Under the pieces are notes generated by a model. It made no database searches. It was not told the origin of the DNA and worked only from the letters and a program-made list of their open reading frames with translations. From Pseudoips prasinana (lineage: Eukaryota > Arthropoda > Insecta > Lepidoptera > Nolidae), in NCBI GenBank assembly GCA_951640165.1, contig OX621251.1, forward strand, positions 25,258,893 to 25,322,892: a DNA stretch of 64,000 bases, given 5' to 3'. This document shows, piece by piece, positions 49,725-62,020 of the stretch; the stretch's first letter is position 1, and every line of letters starts with the position of its first letter. The position numbers were made by a program, and so were the translations under genes.

Positions 49725-49995
49725 GTTCGTGTAGTTTACTTCCTCGATGATACTTGCAGTTTTTTCCAGTACAGACGCCAGCACATCTAGCTACCCCAAT
49801 CTGTCAAATTTCTTTTATAGATTTGCAACTTTATCACAAAAGCATAAGGTTCACTTTCAATTGGGGAAACTTGACAGCTTGGGGTAACTTGATGTGCTGG
49901 AGTCTGCGTCTGTACATTGACTAGCACCGCCCCTAGCGGAAACTTCAATGAACTTAGAATGTCCGTACTAGAAAACAGCAAGTTTAGTCGAGTAA
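49725..49995. mobile_element. old hairpin MITE hosting a family F MITE
   Basis: Outer ends 'cacaagttcgtgtagtttac' and 'agtaagtaaactatagg' are loosely inverted. Inside, 49772-49912 is a family F copy ('cagacgccagcacatctagc'). Confidence 0.6.
49772..49912. mobile_element. palindromic MITE, family F
   Basis: Ends as at 46717; the right end has a small duplication (ctgcgtctg). A right-end scrap of the same family lies at 50483-50526. Confidence 0.8.
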
Positions 49996-50024
49996 GTAAA
50001 CTATAGGAAAAGGTCCAATTAATC

Positions 50025-50350
50025 ATTTAAAAAGTGAGAATGTGCAACATTTGCTGATGGAATGTGTTCGGAATAAAGATGAACGTGACTCGCTTCTGAA
50101 CGAATTAAAGTTAAATAGGCTGGATGTAGGTCTGATACAAAGCATTTTAGCAAACCCTAAATCGCAGCAAAAAAGTTATGTAGCTTAGTATTAGTCGTTC
50201 AGCAGTGAGCAGCAGCGTTTGTTCTTTTAGTACCTCTAATTTAAGCTTTTTTGTGTGTTATTTATATTATTATGTATTTACTATGTTATAAGGTATGATG
50301 GGGTTGGCATATCCTTATTGGACAAAAACCCCTAAAAACGAAAAAAACAA
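50025..50350 (+). pseudogene. LINE ORF2 C-terminal scrap and 3' UTR
   Basis: Frame reads SENVQHLLMECVRNKDERDS and ends QQKSYVA with a stop at about 50187, the zinc-finger-like end of an R1/Jockey-type ORF2 (Cys and His in HLLMEC). A 3' UTR follows. No reverse transcriptase present. Confidence 0.6.
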
Positions 50351-50356
50351 AGTTAG

Positions 50357-50720
50357 CTATAGGAGTAAGGAAACTATGTCGTGGTAGAGGTGGTGATCAG
50401 TTTTAAACAGACGCGTAGACGCGGTGACGTACGGTACCTTGAGTGAGCTTATCACGTAGTAACGCGGACAATGACGATGACAGCTTGGGGTAACTTGATG
50501 TGCTGGCGTCTGACCTGCGTCTGTACATTGACTAGCACCGCCCCTAGCGGAAACTTCAATGAACTTAAAATGTCTGTACTAGAAAACCGCAAGTTTAGTC
50601 GAGTTAGTAAACTATAGGAGTAAGGTAACTATGTTGCGGTAGAGGTGGTGATCAGTTATAAACAGACGCGGTGACGTACGGTACCTTGAGTGATCTTATC
50701 ACGTAGTAACGCGGACAATA
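50357..50720. repeat. local direct duplication
   Basis: 'gtggtagaggtggtgatcag' to 'atcacgtagtaacgcggaca' occurs at 50380-50470 and 50635-50720. The stretch 'attgactagcaccgccccta' occurs at 49916 and 50527. Confidence 0.75.
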
Positions 50721-50842
50721 AGTATTCGAACGTGTCTGACCTTAGGAGACTGATCAATTTGGCGAATCTAGTTATTAATTAATATAATAATAATGTCTAT
50801 CTGGACTCATTTCGGCCACGGCCGAAGAGAGATATTTCGAAA

Positions 50843-51300
50843 AGCGGCCAAGTGCGAATCGGACTCCCCCATGAAGGGTTCCGTAGCAGCAAGTATTTGA
50901 GTTGATTGAATGAAAGGTAAATTGCGATTTACCATTTATTACGTATTAAAAAAACTACTTAGTAGATCTCGTTCACACCAATTTTCGGTGGAAGTTTACA
51001 TGATAATGTACATCATATATTTTTTTTAGTTTTATCATTCTCTTATTTTATAAGTTACAGGGCGGGGACACTCATTTTCAGTTTATGTACGGGGAACCCC
51101 CAAAATGATTGCTATTTTTCTGTGAAAATCTTAATGCGGTTCACAGAATACATCTACTTACCAAGTTTAAACAATATAGTCCTTATAATTTCGGAATTAA
51201 AGTTGCTGTGATATACGGATGGACAGACAGACAGGCATGACGAGTCTATAAGGGTTCAGTTTTATGCCACTTGGCTACGGAATCCTAGAAAGTTTAAGTA
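50843..51300 (-). repeat. LINE-derived repeat J, minus orientation
   Basis: 'catgaagggttccgtagcag' and 'cttaatgcggttcacagaat' are the complement of 39270-39700. Its right end overlaps the start of the segmental duplication. Confidence 0.65.
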
Positions 51301-51369
51301 TGAAGTAATATTTCTGCGCACAAGACATTGCATTGTATTGTATTTAGTGACCGACCTCAGCCATTATAA

Positions 51370-51580
51370 CTGTCCTAATGGTCTAGTCGTTGGTTAGTGA
51401 TCCTGACTGCTAAGCCGGGGTCGTGGGTTCAATCCCCACTAAGGACAAATCTTGTGTGATGAGCATGATTATTCGTTCTATATACCTGTATCTCGGTGTC
51501 ATTTATCTATAATAATAATATCTTGGGACAATGTCGCACAGATCATCCTAGCCCCAAACTAAGCAAAGCTTGTACTATAT
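51370..51580 (+). repeat. tRNA-derived SINE in copy A
   Basis: 'tggtctagtcgttggttagt' and 'gtcgtgggttcaatccccac' form a tRNA-like head with a nearly paired acceptor stem, but a SINE body follows ('caaagcttgtacta'). Confidence 0.75.
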
Positions 51581-51722
51581 AGCTTTATCTATAATGTATA
51601 TGTATTAAAATATATAAGTAGATATGTGTATCAGTTGTCTGGTTGCGATAGTACAGGTTCTGGCTGGTTTAGGATCAGATGGCGGTGTGTTAGTTGTCCT
51701 GCGATAAGATATTTATTATCTA

Positions 51723-52197
51723 CTGGCTGCGCCCCGCGGTTTTGCCCGCATTAATCTTTATAAATTATAGCCTGTGTTAATCCAGCGGAAAAAAAAGGGA
51801 TTTTTTTTTTATTAAAATCGCTCCAGCCGTTTAGACGCGAAGAAGTAACAAACATACACAGTCACAAACTTTAGCCTTTGCTAGCTGTGCCCCGCGGTTT
51901 TACCCGCGATAAACTTTATAAATTATCACAGCTCCTCCCACGTAGGTGATAGCGTGATAATATGTAGCCTATATGTTGACCCAACCTCTTAGTAATATTC
52001 ATGCAAAATTTGAAGTAAATTCATGTAGTACTTTTGAGTTTAGCCCGGCCATACATACAGACAAACAGATAAAAATTCTAAAAACTATATTTTTGGCTTC
52101 AAATTCGACTGTAGATCACGCCACAGGTATCCTTTTAAAAAAATATTCAATATACAGTTTTGACTTCCCTACGATTTTATTATATGTATACTTAGAT
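51723..52197 (-). mobile_element. class I and class II Helitrons in tandem (copy A)
   Basis: Class I 51723-51880 directly abuts class II 51881-52197; each starts with the hairpin end ('ctggctgcgccccgcgg', 'ctagctgtgccccgcgg'). Confidence 0.82.
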
Positions 52198-52726
52198 AAT
52201 ATTTGCAGGGTTTAAAAAAAGGTTAAAAAAACTGTAATAGTTGAAAATTGGCATTGCTCTATTTATCCTGTTATGTTCAAGTACACTTTAACATCGATCA
52301 TGTTTATAAGTAGATAACACACATACCTAAATACCTACTTAGATAAAGCTGGATTCAAATCTATACAACGTGTAACAGAAATAGTGGAAACCATCATGCG
52401 AATTACGAATTTAAAACTTAATAATATGAGGTATATACAGTATTTTTTTACCATATATACTTGTTACTCTATGACCATAAATATTAAATCCACAAAATGG
52501 GTAATCGTAAATTTAATCGTCCGGTGGTTTTCACATGCAACTGTGAAGATATCAATGTGCCATGATTCTAAAGCCGATTGGAAAGCACCTACATCCTCCG
52601 AAAGAGTAAGCACGGGAATCCTAGATTTGACCTGTCAGTGTGCATCGTTCGTAGCTTAACGCAGAGCGCTTACCCCGGATTGATAGAGGGTTTGAATCGG
52701 ATTGATACAATTTCCCATTTTATTCA

Positions 52727-52915
52727 CGATTTTTATTCACGTAGACTTTAAAAAAGCGCTAGTAAATAGTCAGAACATGATTGTAGTAATAATAGTTGTA
52801 TACATTATTATTTCTAGTAACATAGATATTTAGGTACACTTTGTATGAAAACATTTATAAAAATTATTTTATTATATGTAGCATTGATATTTAGCTAGCT
52901 CGTATCATTATTCAT
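52727..52915 (-). mobile_element. 3' end of the CR1-like LINE (copy A)
   Basis: 'ttattcacgtagacttta' to 'tagctagctcgtatc'; counterpart in copy B at 63441-63628. Confidence 0.82.
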
Positions 52916-52917
52916 GA

Positions 52918-53237
52918 TATAGCTGTGCCCCGCGGTTTTACCCGCGTTAAACTTTATAAATTATCACAGCTCCTCTCCCGTAAGTGATAGTGTGATAATA
53001 TGTAACCTATATGTTGACCCGACCTCTTAGTAATATTCATGCAGTAATAAATTGAAGTAAATCCATGCAGTACTTTTTGAATTTAGCCCGGACATACATA
53101 CAGACAAACAGACAAAAATTCTAAAAACTATATTTTTGGCTTCGATTTCGATAGTAGATCACGCCCTTAGTATCATTAAAAAAATATTCTATGTACAGTT
53201 TTAACTTTCCTACGATTTTATTATATGTAGGTATAGA
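52918..53237 (-). mobile_element. Helitron, class II (copy A)
   Basis: Hairpin end 'atagctgtgccccgcggttt' (first base of CTAG changed) to 'gtaggtataga|t'. Confidence 0.8.
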
Positions 53238-53639
53238 TATGATCATATTATTTACGCTTTACATTGACCACTTTCCACTTACGTACTGATCGACTATACA
53301 CAGAAACTAAGTAATGCAGATTGGCCAATTCAGTTATGTATGAAGAGAAATGTCTTAATTTGTTGAATTTATTGCAAAAATAAAAACCCAACGTAAATAA
53401 ACAAAAAGATACGGTATATTTAGTTTCCAGGTTTTGGTTAGGCAGGGTTACCACATCATTAATATCAAATTAATGCTTATTAGTTGCTAATTTGTTGCAG
53501 CCATAAATAGAAAAAATACTGCTTTACATAATAGGTTAAATAATTTGTTACAGTTGACTTTAGAGGCTTATAGCAGTAATCGAAACTTAGTTATACTAGT
53601 AGTAATAACTGCAGCATTCATATTTTAGGAGTCATTTAC

Positions 53640-54230
53640 AAGACAACATTTAATATGTGATTTTTTAGTTAGTAACAGCGTCATACATAAAAAACAGTTT
53701 GGTTTTCAAAGAGATAAAAGTACTTCGCAATTATTGTCACAATTTATTGATGAGATAAATGATTACTTAATTAACAAAAACAATGTAATAGTAGTAATGA
53801 TAGACTTCAGCAAAGAATTTGACACCTTAAATTACGAAACCTTGTTTAAGAAGCTCCAGCAGAATGGCATTCAGGGTCCGGTGCTGGAATGGTTTAAAAA
53901 CTACCATACTAACAGATACAATATGGTTAGCATAAATAGTGAGCACAGTCACCCAATACCAACCCTATACGGTACGGCACAAGGCTCAATTTTGGGTCCA
54001 ACTGAATACTTATTATATGTGAACGATATGTGCAATATATTCCGACACTGCTCCGTCTAGCAGTTTGCTGACGACACGTGTCTTATCGCTGCCAATAAAG
54101 ATGTAGGAATTGCACAAAATATGTTACAAACAGACTTTAACCAGTTATGCAAATGGGCACATGATGTTGGGTTATCTATAAACTACCAAAAAACAAAAGT
54201 AATCCATAGGTATACACTCGCCATATTTAA
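53640..54230 (+). pseudogene. LINE reverse transcriptase fragment
   Basis: One frame reads IHKKQFGFQRDKSTSQLLSQ, then VMIDFSKEFDTLNYETLFKK (first catalytic block; the usual FDTVDH is altered), GTAQGSILGPTEYLLYVND (PQG block with TAQG), an in-frame TAG at 54058, then QFADDTCLIAANKD (catalytic ADD) and LSINYQKTKV. Jockey/CR1-type. Endonuclease and C-terminus absent; a single nonsense codon plus truncation mark it as dead. It lies between the two duplication copies. Confidence 0.85.
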
Positions 54231-54239
54231 AGTATAATA

Positions 54240-55691
54240 GTCAACCACCAAAAGTCATTGCCCATTTAAAAAAAAGCCATTTTAAGTACGATAGCATGTT
54301 TTTAAAATAGTGAGGTTACCTATTTACATAAGGTATGTTAGTTCATACTAGCAATACTTACATCTATGCTAATCAATTTATCAACCTAATTTTTGTATCT
54401 TTGTTTGCATATTAGGTATATGTATTACTATTGTACTCTGTCTGAAAAATGACACGGTTTGTTGGCGGCCTTATTGAATGACATTGTTCGTAATTCTTTA
54501 AATTATTAACAGATAGTTCGTTGCATCGACTTTTCGGGTTGTTGTACATTCGTTACAAAGTAGGTAAATTTGTCTCATTTATATACAAAGTAAATTCGTC
54601 ACATGATCACAAAATATATGAATTATATCATATGTAAATTCGCCACAAGTCTTCATTTAAGCACAAAGTACTGGTAGCAAACATAGTTATTGGTTTTAGC
54701 GCGCTAAATAATTTAATTTCTTTCTAATGCATTTTATAATAAACATAGTAGCTTCTGGTTCCTTCTTCATATAAACTTAAAACTATCTTTTGATTAGATT
54801 CATGTATACTGCCGTACCAACACTAAAGGGTCATAACAGGAAAGCATTTATCACGGGAAATGTCACTACATTACATATGTATAGAGTAGAATTTATCATG
54901 ACAAATTTCACTTAGTTACAGCTCTTTAGGTATGTAAATGTACAACAACCCGATTTTTCTAAGGTGTTTTATGGCGGTAACGACACTAGGAAAAATATCT
55001 GTTTTGGTTCCAATCTATTGTTTTAAATATATGGAGCATATGGGGAGCATGGGGTTTGAAAAACGATTATTTATTTATTATTATTATTTATTATATTATT
55101 TATTGTGTATATTGTCACTGTATTTAATTCCTCTGAATTTAGATACTTCAAGTTACTCTATCACTAAATTCAGAAGTGCCAAAAAATGCTAAGTTATGAG
55201 TTGGGTATACCCACTTATAGGCCGGATTAGTTAAATCACCAAAATGTGTATAGCAGAGGGATACAAATCAACTGCGGTATATTGTATTTACAATTTTATT
55301 AGGCCTTGAAGAATGTAAGAAACTGTAGTATGTCCATAATATTTATGTAAATATTAATTATCTATAAAAAGACGTCTGAAATAATTGTATTGTAATTGTT
55401 GTACAACCGGAAAGGGAAAACCTCGTAGAAAATTCTCTGGACAAATCGGAGATGTTCTGAAGGACAGAAAGGCCAGGTCAGAAGTACCCTAAACCGGCGA
55501 GCATGTATGAAGAATATAATGACAGTAAAAGAGGCAATGTGAGGTACACAAAGATCGTGACAAATGGAAATCCGTTGTCTCTGCCTACCCCTCTAGGAAA
55601 CAGGCGTGAGTATATGTATGCATGGATGTAAATAATTGTAAGAGTCTAAAATTAGTTTCTTAATGTGATTTCAGTTTATTATTATATAAAA
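54240..55691. other. unassigned stretch between duplication copies
   Basis: No gene recognised. 55430-55640 has words of possible LINE origin ('ctggacaaatcggagatgtt', 'ctaggaaacaggcgtgagta') typical of RNase-H/3' regions, too decayed to assign. Confidence 0.4.
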
Positions 55692-55869
55692 AGTGGCTGT
55701 AACATACGGTTGGACAAACAGGCAGACATGTCGAATCTATAAGCGTCCAGTTTTATGCCACTTTGCTACGGAATCCTAAAAAGTTTGAGTATGAAGTAAT
55801 ATTTCTGCGCACAAGACATTGCATTGTATTGTAATTAGTGAGCGACCACAGCCATTATAACTGTCCTAA

Positions 55870-56066
55870 TGGTCTAGTCGTTGGTTAGTGATCCTGACTG
55901 CTAAGCCGGGGTCGTGGGTTCAATCCCCACCAAGGTCAAACCTTTGGGTGATGAGCATGATTATTTGTTCTATGTATATCTTGGTGTCATTTATCTATAA
56001 TAATAATAATAATATCTTGGGACAATGTCGCACAGATCATCGTAGCCCCAAACTAAGCAAAGCTTG
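55870..56066 (+). repeat. tRNA-derived SINE in copy B
   Basis: Same as 51370-51580, interrupted at 'gcttgtacta' by the LINE. Confidence 0.75.
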
Positions 56067-56763
56067 TACTAAATAAATAAAATAAAATAAAAAAGGTTTT
56101 TATTCACGTAGACTTTAAAAAAGCGCTTGTAAATAGTCAGAACATGTTTGTAGTAATATAGTTGTATACATTAGATATTATTTCTAGTAACATAGATATT
56201 TAGGTACATCTTGTATGAAAACATTTATAAAATTTATTTTATTACAGAAATGATATTTAGCTAGCTCGTATCAAGTTATTGTCAAGAGATTATGTTTAAT
56301 TATCTAGTTTAAGTCTAATATTTTTACTACATATTGTCAATGGTTCTGTCTATATTAAAGGTATTATTATTATGACGGACCTTGTGTTAATAACGACGGT
56401 CGCGCTTTAATGCTACCACCGGATCCAATGCGCCCCAACTGAGAAGACCCAGCGAAACAAACTCAGTGGGTTCATCTACTACCGGTTTCAACACGACCCA
56501 GTTGAGACGGTCCGGCGAAACATACTCAAGCGGGCATGAACACGGGATTTGGTCCAATTAGAGTAATTATTTAGTAGGCAAACACAATATATGCTCGATC
56601 GGTTGTCTGAATGCTTATTATTTTAGATTATATTTAGGTATACAAAAGAAAAACTTCGAAACAATAACATTATTCATTTTGAGACAGAGTCAATAATTTT
56701 AAATTAAGTATATGATAGCAATCATTTACAGATAGTTCACGTAACACAGCAGATCAGTCATGT

Positions 56764-59654
56764 CTATATGGCTACAAGATCTCCAGCGAGCAATGTGCAG
56801 GTAGGAAGTGAGAGCCAGACGTCTTTGTCATCGATGTACTCTTTAGTGGTGTAATAACCCCTAGCCATAAGTATACGTTTAATATGTGTTTTAAAACTTG
56901 TGTCAGGCAGATCAGTAATTTGAGTAGGAAGCTTGTTATAAAACCTAATACAATTTCCTAAAAATGATTTATTAGTTTTGCTTACTCTAAAGCCTGGCAT
57001 GGCTAGTTTGTTTTTATTCCTAGTATTTATATTATGCAGTTCACTTTTCTTTTTATAATTATGAATATTTTTTCTAACAAACATTATATTCTGATATATA
57101 TATTCCGATGGCACAGTAAGTATATTTATTTCTTTAAACAAATTTCGCAAAGAATCGCGACTGCCTAAACCATAAATGGCTCTGACTGCTCTTTTCTGCA
57201 ATACAAAAATAGCACCTATGTCAGCCGCCGAACCCCACAGCAGAATGCCATACGACATAATGCTATGAAAGTACGCGAAATACACTAATCTAGCAGTTTG
57301 TTCATCTGACAATTGCCTTATTTTCCAGACAGCATAGGAAGCCGAACTTAATTTACCTGCTAACTTTTCAATCTGAGGACCCCATTGCAATTTTGAATCA
57401 AGTGTCAATCCTAAAAATACGGTCGATGGGACTAGATCTAATATTTTCGCATTAAGTGCAACTGTTGGTACAATTTGAGTCACATTCGGCAATGAGAACC
57501 TGATGCATTTAGTTTTCCCTGCATTTAACAAGAGATTATTTGCCGAAAACCATTCTGATATAAAGCTGAGTGTTTTATTATGCTCAATAAGATCTTTATC
57601 CTTTCTATTTACTTTAAATATGAGCGAAGTATCATCAGCGAACAAAACTATGTCTGATTCTTTCTCTACCAGATAAGGGAGATCATTTATATAAACTAGA
57701 AATAAAAATGGGCCCAATATAGATCCTTGGGGCACCCCCATTTTCACAGGATGACGTGCCGAAGTGGCACCGCCTATCGAAACCATCTGTTGTCGCCCCG
57801 ATAAATAGGACATCACAAGATCAAGAGATGTGCCAGATATTCCATAGTACTTCAGTTTAACAACGAGCGTACGATGATCAACGCAATCGAAAGCCTTAGA
57901 GAGATCACAGAAAACTCCCAGCGCATCCTGTGATCCCTCCCAAGCCTCCAATATTGACCTAATTAATGTGCAACCTGCATCCTGAGTAGAGCGGCCCCTT
58001 GTAAACCCGAACTGCTTGTTATGCAATATCTCATTCACGTTAAAGTGCGACAACATTTGGCTGAGCATCAGCTTTTCAAATATTTTACTTAAAGCTGGTA
58101 GTATTGAGATAGGCCTATAATTCGTGGCATTTTTTGAACAACCTGCCTTGAAAATGGGTATTATCTTACTTATTTTCATTAAATCGGGAAAGACACCATC
58201 ACTTATACAGCCATTGAAGATGGCTGCAAGGATTGTAGCAATGTTTAGTATGATTGATTCAATTGCTTTAACAGACAGTCCCCACAAATCTTCTGTGCCT
58301 TTCCTTTTAATACTCTTAAAAGCTTTTATAATATCATCACTTGTTACGGATTTAAAACTAAAGTTAGGTACAGTTTGTTTTACGCTTTGATTTAAAAAGA
58401 GTTCAGCCACATCTGGTGATGATGCGAGACACTTAGTAATATCCACGGGTATATTTGCAAAAAAAGCAGCTAAAAAATTGGCAATGGTAAGCTTGTCTGA
58501 AACCAGTTCATCACCAATATTCAATACTAATGTTTGATATCTTGATCTACTTTTACCAGTTTCAGTATTAATTATTTGCCAAGCTGAATTTATTTTATTA
58601 TCAGATTTTTTAATTTTATCTCTTATATATAAAGATTTAGCTTGAATGCAAACCTTTTTAAAATTTTTTGAATAATTTCTAACATAATTAATGAAATTGA
58701 CATCAGGGTTATAGGACCTTCTGTCATACAACTCATATAAAAAATCTCTACTCAGTCTAATGCCTTGAGTTGCCCTAAATTTTATCTTATTACTGTCAAC
58801 CGTTATGTTTTTTATTTTACAAGCTTTATTAAATTCTTTGCAAATACAGTGGAATAATGTAGTGTACATATCGTTAGGCTTACTTTTGTTTGGCAATAGA
58901 TGGCACAAACTATTCTCCAGGTTGTTACTGAACTTTCCCAAATTAGATTTTGTTAAAGGTCTAAAACTAATTTTTTGTTTATTTATATTTATCTCATTTT
59001 TTATCTTTACTATTTGGCATTTATGGTCAGAGCGAACACCAGCCACCAAACACTTCTCAGAGACATCAAAGTTGGTAATTATGTTATCAATGCAAGTAGC
59101 AGATGTGGGTGTGACTCTCGTGGCCTCAGAGAACAAGCATTTAAGGTTAAAGGACCGAAATACAGATAGAAATATGTTTATTTCAGGTGAATCTGCTAAA
59201 ATGTTCATATTAAAATCACCACATACAAGGATTTATTTTTACTTTTAATTTTCCTAAGAATGTCTTCTATTGTTGCTGTAAAAAGCTTTAAATCGGATGC
59301 TGGTGGTCTATACACACATATTATACAATAAAACTGCGTCTCTACACATGCCACCTCACACACACGCTCAATAGATAGTTGTGATATATCTTTACGTTCT
59401 TTAAATTTAATTTGGTCTCGAAGTAGTATCAGTACTCCACCACCCTCTGCCGAAACCCTATTATAAAAGCTGGCGACCCTATAGCCACAGACACTAAAAG
59501 CCATCTTGTGTGCCTTCAGCCATGTTTCTGTAAAACAAAGGATATCTATTTCATATTTTTCATTAAAAAGTTCTATGTCTAGAATTTTGCCAGAGAAGCG
59601 GTTTATATTTTGATGTGATAGAATTAGAAAGTTATCACACTTCTCTATTGTCAT
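56764..59654 (-). pseudogene. LINE ORF2 (endonuclease-reverse transcriptase), one frameshift
   Basis: Would encode about 960 residues that nick the target and copy the element's RNA. First segment (59654-59205): apurinic-type endonuclease from LILSHQNINRFSGK, through CFTETWL and GGGVLILLRD, to VYRPP. Second segment (to 56764): GDFNMN, SDHKCQIV, then reverse transcriptase blocks FGFTRGRSTQDA, FCDLSKAFDCVDH, MGVPQGSILGPFLFL and VLFADDTSLIF, and a C-terminal thumb. The two segments differ in frame, with the switch between about 59212 and 59235, right before GDFN. Only one indel is needed, so the copy is young or the base is an assembly error. All other catalytic motifs read intact. Confidence 0.9.
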
Positions 59655-59656
59655 GC

Positions 59657-61060
59657 TTACATGTTTAAACTACTAACTAAATTGATTTTAATAACATTAC
59701 TAAAAGATGGTATAAAAAGTGACTTCATCATACTACTTATGACTGAGTTAATATGTGCCGCTACTAAACTTACAAGTATGTTCAAAAATTTTCTTGAAAC
59801 AGTAACTGTACTCATGGTTACCCTACAAGAATCTATAAAACTATTTGTGTCCAAAAATATAAATTTATCACTATAATGGCTAACCAAAAACTGTAGGTGC
59901 ATATTTAGCTTGTGGATATAATTATTTGTACTATCAGGCACATTGGACACATAGGGGAAGGCACACAATATTATCTTATTACAGTCTAATTCTAACATCT
60001 CAGTGAAACTATCTGTAATGTCTTTTTTCTTTAAGTTTTTACAATTTCCTACCATTAGAGTTATACATGATTTGGCACTGTGTTTATTCTGAATTAATTT
60101 ATGTATTATATCTTTATAATGTAATCCTGGCATACAATAGTTGACAAAGGAACAACTCAGCTTATTACAAAGCAAGGTACCAAGGCCCTTACCCATTTCA
60201 TCGGAATACAGTATGGAGCTATGTTTAGTAATGTCATTTTGTGGAGATACTGGTGACTCTGATCCCAGCTGTGTGTATGACTCCACTACTGCACTACTGG
60301 TGTTAATCGGTTCCAATGTCCTATTGCTTTCAGGATTACACTTTCCAGCTAGCAATTGCATTTCATTTTTGTATGACTGGAAACTGTGATATGAGATTGC
60401 TAGGGACTTCTCAAGAGTTTTTATCTCAGAAAGCAACGACTGAGTGTCTTTTTCATAAATTAGTTTGCTATCCTCTAATTTAATTTTATAATTTTCTAAT
60501 TTGTTTAATAATGTCCTACGTTCTTTACTTAGTTTAAGTATGTATTGTTTTAGCTTGTCACTACATAAGGAATTAATGCTTGGCTGGCAGTCTACACAGT
60601 CATCGCTAGTCAAATCAATGGTCACCGTTGTATTAATAGGGAGACCCACCGGACTACAACTGGCCAACTCGTCATACAAGCTCTGATTAATGGAGGCTAC
60701 TGGACAAGTTGTGTTTTTTACATAATTTGACAACTTCTCATTACAATTAATTAATTCTAATTCAAGATCTCTAATTTTGAACAGTGCTTCTTCATATAAC
60801 ACTCTACACTTATCAAAAGACTCTGTCTCCGCATGCAGTCTGTCTCGCTCTTCAATAGTAGACTCTAGTTGGTGGTTGAGTTTCACAAGTTCTCTTTTCA
60901 GTGATGTGTTACTATCAATGACCCTTTTTATCTCTATCTCATTCTCCTCACGCTCCTGTTCAAGTTTATGACACTGATCTTGGTATGTCTGTAAGTCCTT
61001 GAGAGCTGATTTCAACTTATGTTCAGCTACTTGAGTTGCAGCCATGCTTCGGGTCTGCAT
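59657..61060 (-). CDS. LINE ORF1 protein
   Basis: Likely an RNA-binding chaperone of the retrotransposon particle. I take the start at MQTRSMAATQVAEHK (61060), giving 467 residues; the frame runs 22 codons further up. Long coiled coils occupy about residues 10-110 (LKDLQTYQDQCHKLEQEREE) and 180-245 (KLKQYILKLSKERRTLLNKL), a multimerisation feature. The last ~180 residues (ITLMVGNCKNLKKKDI, IILCAFPYVSN, KFIFLDTNSFI) look like a compact alpha/beta domain, perhaps the esterase-like domain of CR1-type ORF1; I see no complete catalytic set. The stop lies two bases before the ORF2 start. Uninterrupted. Confidence 0.8.
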   Translation of the reverse strand: MQTRSMAATQVAEHKLKSALKDLQTYQDQCHKLEQEREENEIEIKRVIDSNTSLKRELVKLNHQLESTIEERDRLHAETESFDKCRVLYEEALFKIRDLELELINCNEKLSNYVKNTTCPVASINQSLYDELASCSPVGLPINTTVTIDLTSDDCVDCQPSINSLCSDKLKQYILKLSKERRTLLNKLENYKIKLEDSKLIYEKDTQSLLSEIKTLEKSLAISYHSFQSYKNEMQLLAGKCNPESNRTLEPINTSSAVVESYTQLGSESPVSPQNDITKHSSILYSDEMGKGLGTLLCNKLSCSFVNYCMPGLHYKDIIHKLIQNKHSAKSCITLMVGNCKNLKKKDITDSFTEMLELDCNKIILCAFPYVSNVPDSTNNYIHKLNMHLQFLVSHYSDKFIFLDTNSFIDSCRVTMSTVTVSRKFLNILVSLVAAHINSVISSMMKSLFIPSFSNVIKINLVSSLNM

Positions 61061-61126
61061 GATGTGAGGTGAATGAGGATGGGCTGAAAACAAAGAGAGG
61101 GTGAACAGAAAACTAGACAGAAACAA

Positions 61127-61870
61127 GAGGTTAAGATGTATTTGAAGTCAAAGGAGTAAGATATGAAAAATAAACTACAGAGATCTATAGGTAGAAATAA
61201 TATAAGTAAGTATATACAAGACAGATGGGCAATTAACTTTATAATAAATTTATAATAAAGCAACACTTAAACATTTAGTTACAAACTGTAGTGGGGCACT
61301 TTTAACTTTATCTATATGACACCTAATCAGAGTTCATTACTAGGGTCTAGTCAAGTTAACTTAGTATGTGTAGATAGGAATAAATTTATCGAATGCCAAT
61401 CTTATATCAGTATAGTTAAGGAGTAATTGAAGTCTGTAGCCAGCTAATTAAGTCGTCGAATTTGCTTCCACAATGTACGTCAAGCAAATGGAGACAGAAT
61501 ATGGCAGTGTGAAATTGGACGTGACTCACACCAATGAGTCGAATAAATGTTTGGTTAGGTTAGTATGTATGTGTAAAATAAAGAATAAGTAATATACTCC
61601 CCGGGATTTCACACAAAAGTTGAAACATAATCGTTGGACACGAGCAGCGCAGTGACAGACAGCTGATGCGTCGACAGATATCAGTTGTTTCGGGTTTATT
61701 TCTTCAGAAAACTAATCACATTCAATTATTTACCTTACAATTTAGATTGCTAATAGCAATATTTTATATTTTACAACGTAAAAACATTTATTTATAAATA
61801 ATTATTAATTTTAATTCACTAGTACAATTTTTGACAACCGATCGGCAGTGTTGCCAATCCTAAAGTCTAC
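61127..61870 (-). promoter_or_regulatory. 5' UTR and presumed internal promoter of the LINE
   Basis: Sequence between the insertion border and ORF1. The 5' edge is 'ttggcaacactgccgatcgg'. No motif could be assigned with certainty. Confidence 0.45.
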
Positions 61871-62020
61871 TACTATATAGCTTTATCTATTATGTATATG
61901 TATTAAAATATATAAGTAGGTATGTGTATCAGTGGTCTGGTGGCGATAGTACACGTTCTGGCTGGTTTAGGATCAGATGGCAGTGTGTTAGTTGTCCTGC
62001 GATAAGATATTTATTATCTA

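Larger units (their letters stand above)
51197..53272. repeat. segmental duplication, copy A (about 2.1 kb)
   Basis: Collinear with 55692-63993 once two insertions in copy B are removed. Shared landmarks include 'acaagacattgcattgtatt', 'aaaatatataagtag', 'aatttaaaacttaataatat', 'cgattggaaagcacctac' and the end 'cattgaccactttcc'. Contains a tRNA-SINE, three Helitron ends and a LINE end; no host gene. Confidence 0.9.
56072..61870 (-). mobile_element. near full-length CR1-like LINE, 5.8 kb
   Basis: Flanked by TACTA at 56067-56071 and 61871-61875; copy A shows the unoccupied site 'gtactatatagc'. From 5' to 3' (minus strand): ~0.8-kb 5' UTR beginning 'gtagactttaggattggc', ORF1, ORF2, ~0.67-kb 3' UTR and a short (aaat)n-type tail. 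Source family of the 3' ends at 2810, 3984, 20200, 21934, 52727 and 63441. CR1/Daphne-type assignment is inferred from the ORF1 and reverse transcriptase. Confidence 0.92.

Noticed and set aside
51370..51450. tRNA gene candidate (also at 55870, 17190, 33555, 37160 and minus 29500)
   Set aside because: Box A/B words and partial stems are present, but each runs into a shared SINE body and recurs with it, so these are SINE heads.
52384..52659. 91-codon frame shared by both duplication copies (also 63189-63377)
   Set aside because: It is repeated because the whole block is duplicated; the frame crosses unrelated repeat sequence and differs at its start.
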